The notes: generated by a model from the letters alone, not told the origin. 64,000 bases of DNA from Nocardia aurea (GCF_003123685.1 NZ_QCYJ01000005.1:124001-188000); one strand, 5' to 3'; shown: positions 34,332 to 42,925, counted from the stretch's first letter. A program made the numbers and translations.

Positions 34332-35333
34332 GTGCGCGCTATCAAGCTGAACGGTTTCGGCGGCCCCGAGGTCATGACGTGGGGCGAGACGCCGGATCCG
34401 AAGCCGGGGCACGCGGAGGTGCTCATCGACGTCGTGGCGGCGGGCGTCAACCGGGCCGACCTCCTGCAACGGCAGGGCTACTACTCGCCGCCGCCCGGAT
34501 CCAGCGAGATCATGGGCCTGGAATGTTCGGGCGTCATCGCGGAAGTCGGCGAGGGCGTACGGGATTGGCAGGTCGGTGACCGGGTCTGCGCGCTGATGTC
34601 CGGTGGCGGTTACGCCGAACGCGTCGTGGTGCCTGCCGCCCAGTTGCTGCCGGTGCCGCAGGATTTCGATCTCGGCGCGGCGGCCGGACTACCCGAGGTG
34701 GCCGCGACGGTCTGGTCGAATCTGGTGATGACGGCGGGTCTGCGGGCCGGTCAGCTGGTGCTGATCCACGGCGGCGGCAGTGGCATCGGCACCCACGCGA
34801 TCCAGGTGGCGGTCCAGCGGGGCGCGCGGGTGGCGGTCACGGCCGGTTCGCCCGAGAAATTGCAGCGCTGCAAGGAACTCGGCGCGACGGTGCTGATCAA
34901 CTACCGCGACGACGATTTCGTCGCCGCCGTACGCCGCGAGACCTCGGGCGCGGGCGGCCCCGGCGCGGACATCATCCTCGACAACATGGGCGCGGCCTAT
35001 CTGGCGCGCAATGTCGACGCGCTGGCCGCGCACGGGCATCTGGTGATCATCGGTATGCAGGGCGGTGTCACCGCGGAACTCAATCTCGGTGCGTTGCTGG
35101 CGAAATGGGGTACGGTGCACGCGACGAACGTGCGCGGCAGGCCCGCGTCGGGTCCGCACAGCAAGGCCGAGATCATCGCCGAGGTACGCGCGCAGCTGTG
35201 GCCGCTGGTCACCGACGGCGCCATCGTGCCGGTCATCCACGCGGAACTGCCGATCGCCGAAGCGGCGGACGCGCACCGGTTACTCGAATCGTCGGAGGCA
35301 TTCGGCAAGGTCACGCTGCGCGTGCGGGACTGA
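34332..35333 (+). CDS. NAD(P)H-quinone oxidoreductase (MDR family)
   Basis: A 333-residue zinc-free medium-chain dehydrogenase/reductase. NRADLLQRQGYYSPPPG and LECSGVIAEVG are typical of quinone oxidoreductases (PIG3 type); the NADPH-binding HGGGSGIGTHAIQVA motif is near residues 144-158. GTG 34332 with GGCGGAG upstream is chosen over the open extension to 34302. Position equals Rv3777. It would reduce quinones or enones by hydride transfer. Confidence 0.88.
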   Translation: MRAIKLNGFGGPEVMTWGETPDPKPGHAEVLIDVVAAGVNRADLLQRQGYYSPPPGSSEIMGLECSGVIAEVGEGVRDWQVGDRVCALMSGGGYAERVVVPAAQLLPVPQDFDLGAAAGLPEVAATVWSNLVMTAGLRAGQLVLIHGGGSGIGTHAIQVAVQRGARVAVTAGSPEKLQRCKELGATVLINYRDDDFVAAVRRETSGAGGPGADIILDNMGAAYLARNVDALAAHGHLVIIGMQGGVTAELNLGALLAKWGTVHATNVRGRPASGPHSKAEIIAEVRAQLWPLVTDGAIVPVIHAELPIAEAADAHRLLESSEAFGKVTLRVRD

Positions 35334-35365
35334 GGATCGCCGCGGGCACCGTCCGAGAGGCAGTG

Positions 35366-35407
35366 TCTATTCGAGGGCAGCCCCGAGGGCGGTGCCTACT
35401 CGAGGGC
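35366..35407. repeat. 29-bp-offset tandem duplication at a gene's stop codon
   Basis: The stretch CTATTCGAGGGC at 35367-35378 is repeated as CTACTCGAGGGC at 35396-35407, 29 bp further, the second copy being the stop codon and last codons (minus strand) of the aminotransferase-like gene. It is a partial duplication of the gene's 3' end into the intergenic space. Confidence 0.7.
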
Positions 35408-36598
35408 GGCGAGCGCCCGGCCGAGCTGGTCGATCTCGAATTTGGTCGTGTACGGGGCCAGGCCGACGGTCACCGCGCCGCCTTCATCGTTGACGCCGAG
35501 CGCGTCGAGCAGGCGGCTGCCGCCGTGCACGCCGCTGAGGGTGCCGATGCGGGCGTCGGCGAGTTTGGCCGCGACCTTCTCGGCCTGCATGCCCGACAGG
35601 GTGAAACTGACCGTCGGGATGCGGGTGGACGCGCGGCCGATCACCGTCAGATTCGGGATCTTGTCCAGGGTGTCCATCAGGTGCTCGAACAGCTGATCGT
35701 GATAGTCCTGCAGCGAGGTGATGGAGATCTCGAGCCGCTCGCGACGGGTACCCGAGGCACGCTCGTCCAGGCCCGCCAGGAATTCGATGGACGTCGTCAG
35801 CCCGGCGAGCAGGGCGTACTGGTGCCCGCCGACCTCGAGCCGTTCGGCGCCTTTCGCGTAGGGATTCAACGACATCGACGGGATGCGGTCGAGGAAGGCC
35901 GGATCGCGGAAGACCAGCGCGCCGATCTGCGGGCCGCCCCACGCCGGTGCGCTCAGCGCGACCACGTCGGCGTTGAGTTCATCGATATCTATCAGCGCGT
36001 ACGGCGCCGCGCCGAACGCGTCGGCGACCAGCAGGCCGCCCACCTCGTGCACGCGGTCCGCCGCCACCCGCACGGCGGGGGCCGATCCGACGATCGGGGA
36101 CGCGGCGGTGAGGGCGACCAGCCGCGCCGTCGGCCCGATCAGCTCCTCGAACTGCCACGACGGCATCTCGCAGGTCTCGATCTCGACCTCGGCCCAGCGC
36201 ACGTGGGCGCCGTAGCGGTTGGCTATCCGCAACCACGGCGCGACATTCGCCTCGTCGTCCAAACGGGACAGCACGATGCCCGTGCCGAGCCCGAGCCGGG
36301 AGCTCAGCGACTCCGCGAGCCAGGCCAGCAACACCGCCCGATCGGGACCGAGCACCACGCCCGCCGGATCACCGCCGACCAGATCGGCGACGGCCTCGCG
36401 GGCCGCGTCCAGGATCGCGGCACTGCGCACGGCGGCGCCGTTGCGCCCGATATGAGAGAACGACGACGTACGGAAACCCGTTGACACGGCACGGGATACC
36501 GAATCCGGAACCAGCATGCCTGCCTGCGGATCCAGATGGATCCAGCCGTCGCCCAGGGACGGTATCAGGCCCCGAACCCTCGCGACGTCGTAAGTCAT
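35396..36598 (-). CDS. Cysteine desulfurase-like protein lacking the PLP lysine (Rv3778c-like)
   Basis: A 400-residue protein with the fold-type I, class V aminotransferase outline (YDVARVRGLIPSLGDGWIHLD, SRLDDEANVAPWLR, GLLVADAFGAAPYALIDIDEL). The segment that normally reads SGHKxxGPxGxG appears as SAPAWGGPQIGA, with Ala219 where the Schiff-base lysine should be. The PLP-stacking and phosphate regions are otherwise recognisable. It matches Rv3778c in order and length, whose sequence I recall as having the same change, so this looks like a conserved pseudo-enzyme. ATG 36598 is chosen. It is divergent from bpa. Confidence 0.82.
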   Translation of the reverse strand: MTYDVARVRGLIPSLGDGWIHLDPQAGMLVPDSVSRAVSTGFRTSSFSHIGRNGAAVRSAAILDAAREAVADLVGGDPAGVVLGPDRAVLLAWLAESLSSRLGLGTGIVLSRLDDEANVAPWLRIANRYGAHVRWAEVEIETCEMPSWQFEELIGPTARLVALTAASPIVGSAPAVRVAADRVHEVGGLLVADAFGAAPYALIDIDELNADVVALSAPAWGGPQIGALVFRDPAFLDRIPSMSLNPYAKGAERLEVGGHQYALLAGLTTSIEFLAGLDERASGTRRERLEISITSLQDYHDQLFEHLMDTLDKIPNLTVIGRASTRIPTVSFTLSGMQAEKVAAKLADARIGTLSGVHGGSRLLDALGVNDEGGAVTVGLAPYTTKFEIDQLGRALAALE

Positions 36599-36892
36599 GC
36601 TGGCCACTCTAAGGGCAGTGGGCAAGCCCATGTAACAGTGTTCCCCCCGAGGTTCCCCCCGACCGGCGCGGACGAGCGCGATCGCCCCCGGTTACGCGGC
36701 GGCGTGACCGGGCGCGGCGAACTGGGACTCAGCATGGCAACCGACTTTCGACAAATCCGAACCATACGACGACCCGAACAGTTTAGGACGCTACCGGCCG
36801 GCGCAGACACCGACCGGCGAACAGCTCGGTCGGCCCGGTGTGCCCGACTCCCGCCTTAGCGCGATCGACCCGGATTCGACATGATGGAGATC

Positions 36893-37495
36893 ATGACGCA
36901 CTCGGATGAGTCACCCGATTCCATCGTCGTGGTCGGTCCCGACGGACAGCACCTCGTCATCCCCGCCGACGCGGGCACACCGCTGACCGGTCAGGTGGTG
37001 TCCGGAACCGGGAAGAAATCCGACGACCAGGGCGATCGCGACGACGCGGGCGAATCACTCGCCGACATGGTGGAGCAGCCCGCGAAGGTGATGCGCATCG
37101 GCACCATGATCAAGCAGTTGCTGGAGGAGGTGCGCGCGGCTCCCCTCGACGACGCCAGCCGCACCCGCCTGCGCGAGATCCACCGCTCGTCGGTCCGCGA
37201 GCTGGAACAGGGCCTCGCCCCCGAACTGCGCGACGAACTCGAGCGGCTGACCCTGCCCTTCACCGACGAGGCGATTCCCTCCGACGCCGAACTGCGGATC
37301 GCCCAGGCCCAGCTGGTCGGCTGGCTCGAGGGCCTGTTCCACGGCATCCAGACGGCGCTGTTCGCCCAGCAGATGGCGGCGCGGGCGCAACTGGAACAGA
37401 TGCGCCAGGGCGCGCTGCCGCCGGGGTTGCAGACGGCGGATACGCGCGGCGGCCGACCGGACCATGTCACCGGCGGCTCCGGTCAGTACTTGTAG
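36893..37495 (+). CDS. bpa: Bacterial proteasome activator Bpa/PafE
   Basis: A 200-residue ring-forming activator that opens the 20S proteasome independently of ATP. The core from VEQPAKVMRIGTMIKQLLEEVRAAPLD through LTLPFTDEAIPSDAELRIAQAQLVGWLEGLFHGIQTALFAQQMAARAQL matches mycobacterial Bpa (Rv3780) closely, and the protein ends in GQYL, the C-terminal motif that docks into the proteasome. The first 60 residues are variable. ATG 36893 follows GGAG closely; ATG 36881 and 36884 are alternatives. It implies that the organism has a Pup-proteasome system. Confidence 0.93.
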   Translation: MTHSDESPDSIVVVGPDGQHLVIPADAGTPLTGQVVSGTGKKSDDQGDRDDAGESLADMVEQPAKVMRIGTMIKQLLEEVRAAPLDDASRTRLREIHRSSVRELEQGLAPELRDELERLTLPFTDEAIPSDAELRIAQAQLVGWLEGLFHGIQTALFAQQMAARAQLEQMRQGALPPGLQTADTRGGRPDHVTGGSGQYL

Positions 37496-37576
37496 TGCTC
37501 GCACGGCCCGGGGGGTCGCGAAATCCGGCGCGATCGTATATGCACCAGCGGGTCCGCACGGGATTCGGGACAGGTA

Positions 37577-38617
37577 GTGTCGTGCACCGTGCCCGCCGCT
37601 GCCGCTCGACCCGACTCCGATGTGAGTACGGTGCGTCCTGAAGAGAGCCAAGTGCGTTCAGATGACAGCTCGGTGGAATCTGCTGGAGCAGAGGACACCC
37701 GTGGATCGGAAGAAGAGAATTCGGTGACCACCGAGGACTCGACTACCGCCGACGATGCCGGCGCTCCGGTGATCGGCGTCCCGACCGAGCCGCTGGTCTC
37801 GGACTCGCAGACCTTCCGGCGCGCCTTCAAGGATTTCCGCGACGGCCTCACCCAGCGCGAGCTATGGCTGTCGCTCGGCTGGCAGGACATCAAGCAGCGC
37901 TACCGCCGCTCGGTGCTCGGCCCGTTCTGGATCACCATCGCGACGGGCCTGCAGGCTGCGGCCATGGGTGTGCTGTACGCGACACTGCTCGACCAGCCGC
38001 TGCGCGAATACCTGCCCTACGTGACCGTCGGTCTCATCGTCTGGAACGTGATCTCGGCCAGCATTCTCGAGGGTTCGGAAGTCTTCATCGCCAACGAGGG
38101 CCTGATCAAACAGCTTCCGTCGGCGCTGAGCGTGCACGTCTACCGACTGGTGTGGCGGCAGGTCCTGTTCTTCGCCCACAATATGGTCATCTACCTGGTG
38201 CTTCTGGTCGCGTTCAGCGTGTGGAAGAACCTGGGCTGGTCGAGTCTGCTCGCGCTGCCCGCGATGGTGCTGCTGTTCCTCAACGCGATGTGGGTGTCGA
38301 TCGTCTTCGGCATCTTCAGCACCAGGTACCGCGATATCGCGCCGATCCTGAGCAGCACCACGCTGATGCTGTTCGTGCTGACGCCGGTGATGTGGACGAC
38401 CAAATCGCTGCAATCGCAGATGGGCGCGGGTGACCGGGCCCGGCTGGTCGAGATCATCCCGACCTTCCACTATCTCGAGATCGTCCGGGCGCCCCTGCTG
38501 GGTGAGCCGCAGGCGCTGCGGCACTGGGTGATCGTCGGCACGATCACCGTGGTCGGCTGGATCATCGCGGTGCTGGCGATGAAACAGTTCCGTTCGCGCG
38601 TTCCCTACTGGGTTTGA
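37577..38617 (+). CDS. wzm: Galactan exporter permease Wzm
   Basis: A 346-residue ABC-2 type permease. An acidic low-complexity N-terminus (about residues 1-75) precedes FRDGLTQRELWLSLGWQDIKQRYRRSVLGPFW, the amphipathic segment of polysaccharide permeases, then six helices between about 110 and 340. With the adjacent Wzt it exports the lipid-linked galactan of arabinogalactan (Rv3783/Rv3781 counterparts). The start is uncertain: GTG 37577, GTG 37589 and later GTGs are possible. It heads the wzm-wzt-glfT1 operon, 12 bp ahead of wzt. Confidence 0.9.
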   Translation: MSCTVPAAAARPDSDVSTVRPEESQVRSDDSSVESAGAEDTRGSEEENSVTTEDSTTADDAGAPVIGVPTEPLVSDSQTFRRAFKDFRDGLTQRELWLSLGWQDIKQRYRRSVLGPFWITIATGLQAAAMGVLYATLLDQPLREYLPYVTVGLIVWNVISASILEGSEVFIANEGLIKQLPSALSVHVYRLVWRQVLFFAHNMVIYLVLLVAFSVWKNLGWSSLLALPAMVLLFLNAMWVSIVFGIFSTRYRDIAPILSSTTLMLFVLTPVMWTTKSLQSQMGAGDRARLVEIIPTFHYLEIVRAPLLGEPQALRHWVIVGTITVVGWIIAVLAMKQFRSRVPYWV

Positions 38618-38629
38618 GGAGGCTCCCCG

Positions 38630-39493
38630 GTGACCTCTCAGGTGAGTATCGAAACCCATCAGGCATGGGTCGAATTCCCGATCTTCGACGCGAAATCGCG
38701 GTCGTTGAAGAAGGCCTTCCTCGGTAAGGCGGGCGGCGCGATCGGACGCAACCAGTCCGATGTGGTCGTCGTCGAGGCGCTGCGCGATATCAATCTCGCG
38801 CTCAAGGAAGGCGACCGGGTCGGGTTGGTCGGCCACAACGGCGCGGGTAAATCGACGCTGCTGCGACTGCTCTCGGGGATCTACGAGCCCTCGCGCGGCA
38901 GTGCCCGCATCCGAGGACGGGTCGCGCCGGTCTTCGACCTCGGCGTCGGCATGGACCCGGAGATCTCCGGCTACGAGAACATCATCATCCGCGGGCTTTT
39001 CCTCGGTCAGACCCGCAAGCAGATGCTGTCCAAGATCGAGGAGATCGCCGACTTCACCGAACTCGGCGAATACCTGTCGATGCCGCTGCGGACCTATTCC
39101 ACCGGTATGCGGGTGCGGCTGGCGATGGGTGTGGTCACCTCGATCGATCCGGAGATCCTGCTGCTGGACGAGGGCATCGGCGCGGTCGACGCGGAATTCA
39201 TGAAGAAGGCGCGGCTGCGATTGCAGGAACTGGTCGCGCGTTCCGGCATCCTGGTGTTCGCCAGCCATTCCAACGAATTCCTCGCGCAACTCTGCGATTC
39301 CGCGCTGTGGATCGACCACGGGCAGATCCGGCTGCGCGGCGGTATCGAAGAGGTGGTGCGCGCCTACGAAGGACCGGAAGCGGGCAATCACGTCGCCACG
39401 GTGCTGCGGGAATTGGGTGCCGAGCGCACGCGGGAATTGGCGGCGCACGGCGAGAAATCGGACGAACGAGAACTGGAGCGCAACCCGACATGA
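38630..39493 (+). CDS. wzt: Galactan exporter ATPase Wzt
   Basis: A 287-residue ATPase of the polysaccharide/teichoic acid ABC family. Walker A GHNGAGKST (about residues 68-76), a variant signature YSTGMRVRL and Walker B ILLLDEGIGAVD followed by FASHS are present. It lacks the long C-terminal carbohydrate-binding domain of some Wzt proteins, as expected for the galactan exporter. GTG 38630 has GAGGAGG upstream. Its stop overlaps the glfT1 start by 4 nt, linking export to galactan initiation. Confidence 0.92.
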   Translation: MTSQVSIETHQAWVEFPIFDAKSRSLKKAFLGKAGGAIGRNQSDVVVVEALRDINLALKEGDRVGLVGHNGAGKSTLLRLLSGIYEPSRGSARIRGRVAPVFDLGVGMDPEISGYENIIIRGLFLGQTRKQMLSKIEEIADFTELGEYLSMPLRTYSTGMRVRLAMGVVTSIDPEILLLDEGIGAVDAEFMKKARLRLQELVARSGILVFASHSNEFLAQLCDSALWIDHGQIRLRGGIEEVVRAYEGPEAGNHVATVLRELGAERTRELAAHGEKSDERELERNPT

Positions 39494-40536
39494 ACGAGCC
39501 GACCGGGAGCGATGTCCCGATCGATGCAGGGGTGTCGAACCCGGTCGACTCCGACGACGACTATCCACCGCTGTTGGACGTCTCGCTGGTGCAGCCCGAG
39601 GCGGGAACCGGCCCCGACGCGCGGATCATCGCCGTCGTCGTCACGCACAAGCGGCGCGAACTGCTCGCCGAATCGCTGAAAGTACTCGCCGCGCAGTCCC
39701 GGCCGGTGAATCACCTGATCGTGATCGACAACGGTAACGAGCCCGAGGTCGCGGAGTTGGTGCGCGAGCAGCCCATCGAATCCACCTATCTCGGTTCGGC
39801 CCACAACCTCGGCGGCGCGGGCGGTTTCGCGCTCGGCATCCTGCACGCGCTCACCCAGGGCGCGGATTGGGTGTGGCTGGCCGACGACGACGGCAGGCCC
39901 GAGGGGGCCGAGGTGCTGTCGATCCTGCTGGATTGCGCGGCGAAATACGGCTTGGCCGAGGTCTCGCCGGTCGTCTGCGATATCGACGAGCCGGATCGGC
40001 TGGCCTTCCCGCTGCGCCGCGGTGTGGTGTGGCGGCGGCTGCGGTCGGAACTGGGCGAGGAGGATTTCCTACCCGGTATCGCCTCGCTGTTCAACGGCGC
40101 GCTGATCTCCGCGAAGGCGGTCGATCTGATCGGCGTTCCCGATCTGCGGCTGTTCGTGCGCGGCGACGAGGTGGAAGTGCACCGCAGGCTGGTCCGTTCC
40201 GGTCTGCCGTTCGGCACCTGCTTGCAGACCGCCTATCTGCACCCCAACGGCGCGGAGGAATTCAAGCCGATCCTCGGCGGCCGGATGCACACGCAGTACC
40301 CGGACGACCCGGTGAAGCGCTATTTCACCTACCGCAATCGCGGTTACCTGATGGCGCAGCCCGGCATGCGGAAGCTGTTGCCGCAGGAATGGATTCGCTT
40401 CTCCTGGTTCTTCCTGGTGACCCGGCGCGATCCGGCGGGTCTGCGCGAATGGTTCCATCTGCGCTCGCTCGGACGGCACGAGCAGTTCGGCAAGCCCGAC
40501 AAACAGCCGCCCGATCCGCAGTCCCCCGAGAAGTAG
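39490..40536 (+). CDS. glfT1: Galactofuranosyltransferase GlfT1
   Basis: A 348-residue GT2-family enzyme that adds the first galactofuranoses to the rhamnosyl linker lipid. After a 45-residue hydrophilic leader come IIAVVVTHKRRELLAESL, DNGNEP, HNLGGAGGFALGI and the metal-binding DDDG in WVWLADDDGRPEG, then VRGDEVEVHRRL and YRNRGYL. It is Rv3782-like and translationally coupled to wzt. Its product is the substrate for GlfT2, encoded 3 kb away, and the rhamnose donor genes lie at 49-54 kb. Confidence 0.92.
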   Translation: MNEPTGSDVPIDAGVSNPVDSDDDYPPLLDVSLVQPEAGTGPDARIIAVVVTHKRRELLAESLKVLAAQSRPVNHLIVIDNGNEPEVAELVREQPIESTYLGSAHNLGGAGGFALGILHALTQGADWVWLADDDGRPEGAEVLSILLDCAAKYGLAEVSPVVCDIDEPDRLAFPLRRGVVWRRLRSELGEEDFLPGIASLFNGALISAKAVDLIGVPDLRLFVRGDEVEVHRRLVRSGLPFGTCLQTAYLHPNGAEEFKPILGGRMHTQYPDDPVKRYFTYRNRGYLMAQPGMRKLLPQEWIRFSWFFLVTRRDPAGLREWFHLRSLGRHEQFGKPDKQPPDPQSPEK

Positions 40537-40648
40537 GTCGAACCGAACGCGCGCGGCGCGGAATCGTCGCAGGTAGAAAATGCGTTGCGTGGGTTTCGGG
40601 GTCGTGCGAGAGTGTGTGCACCAGCGAGAGAGACGAGGAGGTGGAGTC

Positions 40649-40738
40649 ATGAAGGTCAACGCTCGGATTGTCGTGTCCGGTCGAGCCGCGCACACGCGCG
40701 CCGCCACATGGAATTCCACCTCGAAACTTTCTCGCTGA
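40649..40738 (+). CDS. 29-codon ORF with strong ribosome site upstream of rsgA
   Basis: ATG 40649 is preceded by GAGGAGGTG, one of the best ribosome sites in the window. The 29-residue product (MKVNARIVVSGRAAHTRAATW then NSTSKLSR) is basic and hydrophilic, with no membrane helix and no cysteine. It ends 42 bp before rsgA on the same strand. It may be a microprotein or a leader peptide for rsgA; no stacked regulatory codons are visible. I do not recognise a family. Confidence 0.5.
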   Translation: MKVNARIVVSGRAAHTRAATWNSTSKLSR

Positions 40739-40780
40739 GTCCTGCCGGGCTCGGCGCCCGCAGAAGGACTACACCTACCC

Positions 40781-41824
40781 ATGGTCGAGAACGACCTCAT
40801 TCCCTACGGCTTGAACGAAGCCCTCTCCGACGAATACGAACGAATCCTCACCGACGGATGCGTGCCGGCGCGCGTGATCCGCATGGACCGCGGCGAATGC
40901 GATGTCGCGACCTTCACCGGAATCGTCAGGGCGCGGTGTCCGCGTTCGGATTCCGAGCTCAGCGGACTGTGCACCGGCGACTGGGTCGGCATCGACCAGC
41001 AGTCGAATGTGCGCCAGTTGCTGCCGCGACGTTCGGCCATCGTCCGTTCCTCGGTGTCCGGGAGATCCGAAGGACATGTCCTCGCCGCCAATGTCGATAC
41101 GGTGCTGATCTGTACCGCTGCGGACGGCGATGTGGATCTCAACCGGATCGAGCGGATGCTCGCCCTGGCCTGGGAGAGCAACGCGCAGCCGATCGTGGTG
41201 CTCACCAAAGCCGATGCGGCGGAAAATGTTCCGCTCGACGAGGTACGGGCGGTCGCACCGGGCGCCGTCACGCTGGCGGTGAGCGCGACGACCGGGGTCG
41301 GCCTCGACGTGCTCACCGCGACGCTGGAGGGCACCGTCGCGTTGATCGGACCGTCGGGCGCGGGTAAATCCACGCTCGCGAACGCGCTGCTCGGCGCGGA
41401 GGTGTTCGCGACCAACGCGGTGCGCGCGGGCGACAAGAAGGGCAGGCACACCACGGTGCATCGCGAACTGCGCCCGCTGCCCGGCGGCGGCACGCTCATC
41501 GATACCCCCGGACTGCGCGGCATCGGGCTCTGGGATGCCTCCGAAGGCATCGAACGAACCTTCAGCGATATCGAATCCTTCGCGGGGCGCTGCCGATTCG
41601 GTGACTGCGCGCACCGGAGCGAGCCGGGATGCGCTGTTCGCGCGGCCATCGACAGCGGTGAACTGACCGAGCGGCGGCTGGAGAGTTACCGCAAGCTCGC
41701 CAAGGAGAACGAGTGGATGCGCGCGCGTACCGACAAGCGTTTGCAGGCCGAGCGGGAACGGGTGTGGAAGGACATCACCAAACAGCAGCGCCGCAACTAC
41801 CGGGACCGGAGCTCGCGCCGCTGA
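40781..41824 (+). CDS. rsgA: Ribosome small subunit-dependent GTPase A
   Basis: A 347-residue circularly permuted GTPase for 30S maturation. An OB-like N-terminal domain (about residues 30-110) precedes the permuted motifs: TKAD (G4), GPSGAGKST (G1, about 189-197), DTPGLRG (G3). The C-terminal zinc finger is CRFGDCAHRSEPGC. ATG 40781 is used. The preceding 29-codon ORF is on the same strand. The C-terminus is rich in basic residues that can contact rRNA. Confidence 0.93.
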   Translation: MVENDLIPYGLNEALSDEYERILTDGCVPARVIRMDRGECDVATFTGIVRARCPRSDSELSGLCTGDWVGIDQQSNVRQLLPRRSAIVRSSVSGRSEGHVLAANVDTVLICTAADGDVDLNRIERMLALAWESNAQPIVVLTKADAAENVPLDEVRAVAPGAVTLAVSATTGVGLDVLTATLEGTVALIGPSGAGKSTLANALLGAEVFATNAVRAGDKKGRHTTVHRELRPLPGGGTLIDTPGLRGIGLWDASEGIERTFSDIESFAGRCRFGDCAHRSEPGCAVRAAIDSGELTERRLESYRKLAKENEWMRARTDKRLQAERERVWKDITKQQRRNYRDRSSRR

Positions 41825-41879
41825 TCGTGGGGAACCACGGTAGATTCGGCACGCACACACGCGATCCTGGGAGAGATGG

Positions 41880-42728
41880 ATGAGTTACCCCGGCGGAAAT
41901 CCGCCTCAGGGCCAGCCGCAGCCCGGACAGTGGCCGGGGGCACCCGGTCAGCAGGCGGGTCAGCCGAACAACGCGCCGCAGCCGTACGGGCAGTCGTCGC
42001 CGCAGCACCAGCAGGTGCCGCCGCAGCCCTACGGGCAGTCGGCTCCGCACCAGCAGGCACCGCAGCCCTACGGACAATCCGCGCCGCACCAGCAGGTTCC
42101 CCAGCCGTACGGACAATCGGCTCCGCACCAGCAGGTTCCCCAGCCGTACGGGCAGTCGGCTCCGCATCAGCAGGCGCCGCAGCCCTACGGGCAGTCCGCG
42201 CCGCACCAGCAGGTGCAGCAGCCGTACGGGCAGCCCTTCGGCGGGCAGCCGCAGCAGTTCGGGCAGCAGCCCGCGCCGCAATTCGGCGGTCCGCCGGGGC
42301 AATTCGGGCAACAGCAGGGGCAGCAGCAGGGTCCGCCCCCGCCGCCGGGCATCACGGTGAACACGTCCTACGTGTGGACGGCGTTCCTGCTCGGGCTGCT
42401 GGTCAAGCCGAAGATCAAGATCAACGGTCAGCAGGTGCCGAACACCAGGTGGGGCGACAACCATATTCCGGTCGGTCCCGGTACCTACCACGTCTGGATC
42501 GCCACCCCGTGGCTGTTCGACATGGGCCCGGGTGAGATGCCGGTCCAGGTCGGCCCCGGGCCGGGCACACGGGTCTACTACAAGCCCCCGGCCGTGTTCT
42601 TCCTCAAGGGCGCGATCGGGTTCGGGCCGCAGAAGACACCGGGCATTCTCCTGGTCTGGCTTCCGCTCGCGATCGTCGCGCTGTTCACGGTGCTGATGTT
42701 CGTGCTCGCGCTGGCGGCCTCGGTCTGA
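41880..42728 (+). CDS. Gln/Pro-rich repeat protein with C-terminal membrane anchor
   Basis: A 282-residue protein in three parts. Residues 1-155 are Gln/Pro/Gly-rich low complexity and include five 13-residue units of the type QPYGQSAPHQQ(A/V)P at 49-113, plus a diverged unit at 34-48 and a partial one after. Residues about 156-245 form a small beta-rich domain (VNTSYVWTAFLLG, KPKIKINGQQVPNTRWGDNHIPVGPGTYHVWI). Residues about 250-280 are a membrane helix (LVWLPLAIVALFTVLMFVLALA). The disordered repeats would face the cytoplasm or wall depending on topology. Function unknown. Confidence 0.85.
   Translation: MSYPGGNPPQGQPQPGQWPGAPGQQAGQPNNAPQPYGQSSPQHQQVPPQPYGQSAPHQQAPQPYGQSAPHQQVPQPYGQSAPHQQVPQPYGQSAPHQQAPQPYGQSAPHQQVQQPYGQPFGGQPQQFGQQPAPQFGGPPGQFGQQQGQQQGPPPPPGITVNTSYVWTAFLLGLLVKPKIKINGQQVPNTRWGDNHIPVGPGTYHVWIATPWLFDMGPGEMPVQVGPGPGTRVYYKPPAVFFLKGAIGFGPQKTPGILLVWLPLAIVALFTVLMFVLALAASV
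41979..42218 (+). repeat. Tandem 39-bp coding repeats (QPYGQSAPHQQ units)
   Basis: Five near-identical 39-bp units encode 13-residue repeats at residues 49-113, preceded by a 45-bp diverged unit. Units differ mostly at the Ala/Val position and at silent sites, which indicates recent copy-number change. All units keep the frame. Confidence 0.9.
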
Positions 42729-42757
42729 TTCGGACGGGCGTCTGATTCGGACGGGCG
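42724..42757 (+). repeat. Exact 17-bp tandem duplication across a stop codon
   Basis: TCTGATTCGGACGGGCG is present twice in a row (42724-42740 and 42741-42757). The first copy contains the stop codon of the repeat protein gene, so the gene's end has been duplicated into the intergenic region. Confidence 0.9.
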
Positions 42758-42783
42758 TCGGGCCTCGCGGGTCCGACGCCCGT
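42751..42783 (+). terminator. Hairpin after the repeat protein gene
   Basis: An 11-bp stem (42751-42761 with 42773-42783), GC-rich, 11-nt loop, follows the duplicated stop region and is followed by TCTCC. It separates the repeat protein gene from the SDR operator. Confidence 0.5.
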
Positions 42784-42820
42784 TCTCCGGTCTTCGCGCC
42801 GCGTGGCGGGCAGCCCGCAA

Positions 42821-42846
42821 ACCCTATGCAACTAGTTGCATAGGGT
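42821..42846. promoter_or_regulatory. 26-bp perfect palindrome upstream of the SDR gene
   Basis: ACCCTATGCAACT and its exact reverse complement are fused without a spacer, giving a 26-bp perfect palindrome 80 bp upstream of the SDR start. Its core ATGCAAC-TA-GTTGCAT is typical of MarR- or TetR-type dimer sites. No regulator is adjacent. Confidence 0.75.
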
Positions 42847-42925
42847 CGTGGTCTACGCTTAGTGTGCAAAGCGCGGAAGGCCGCGGGCATCTGTCGACCT
42901 GCGGCACATACGACAGGAGCAGGTA

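Noticed and set aside
41979..42218. Possible CRISPR array because of regular 39-bp repeats
   Set aside because: Repeats are contiguous without unique spacers, keep the reading frame and encode a peptide repeat.
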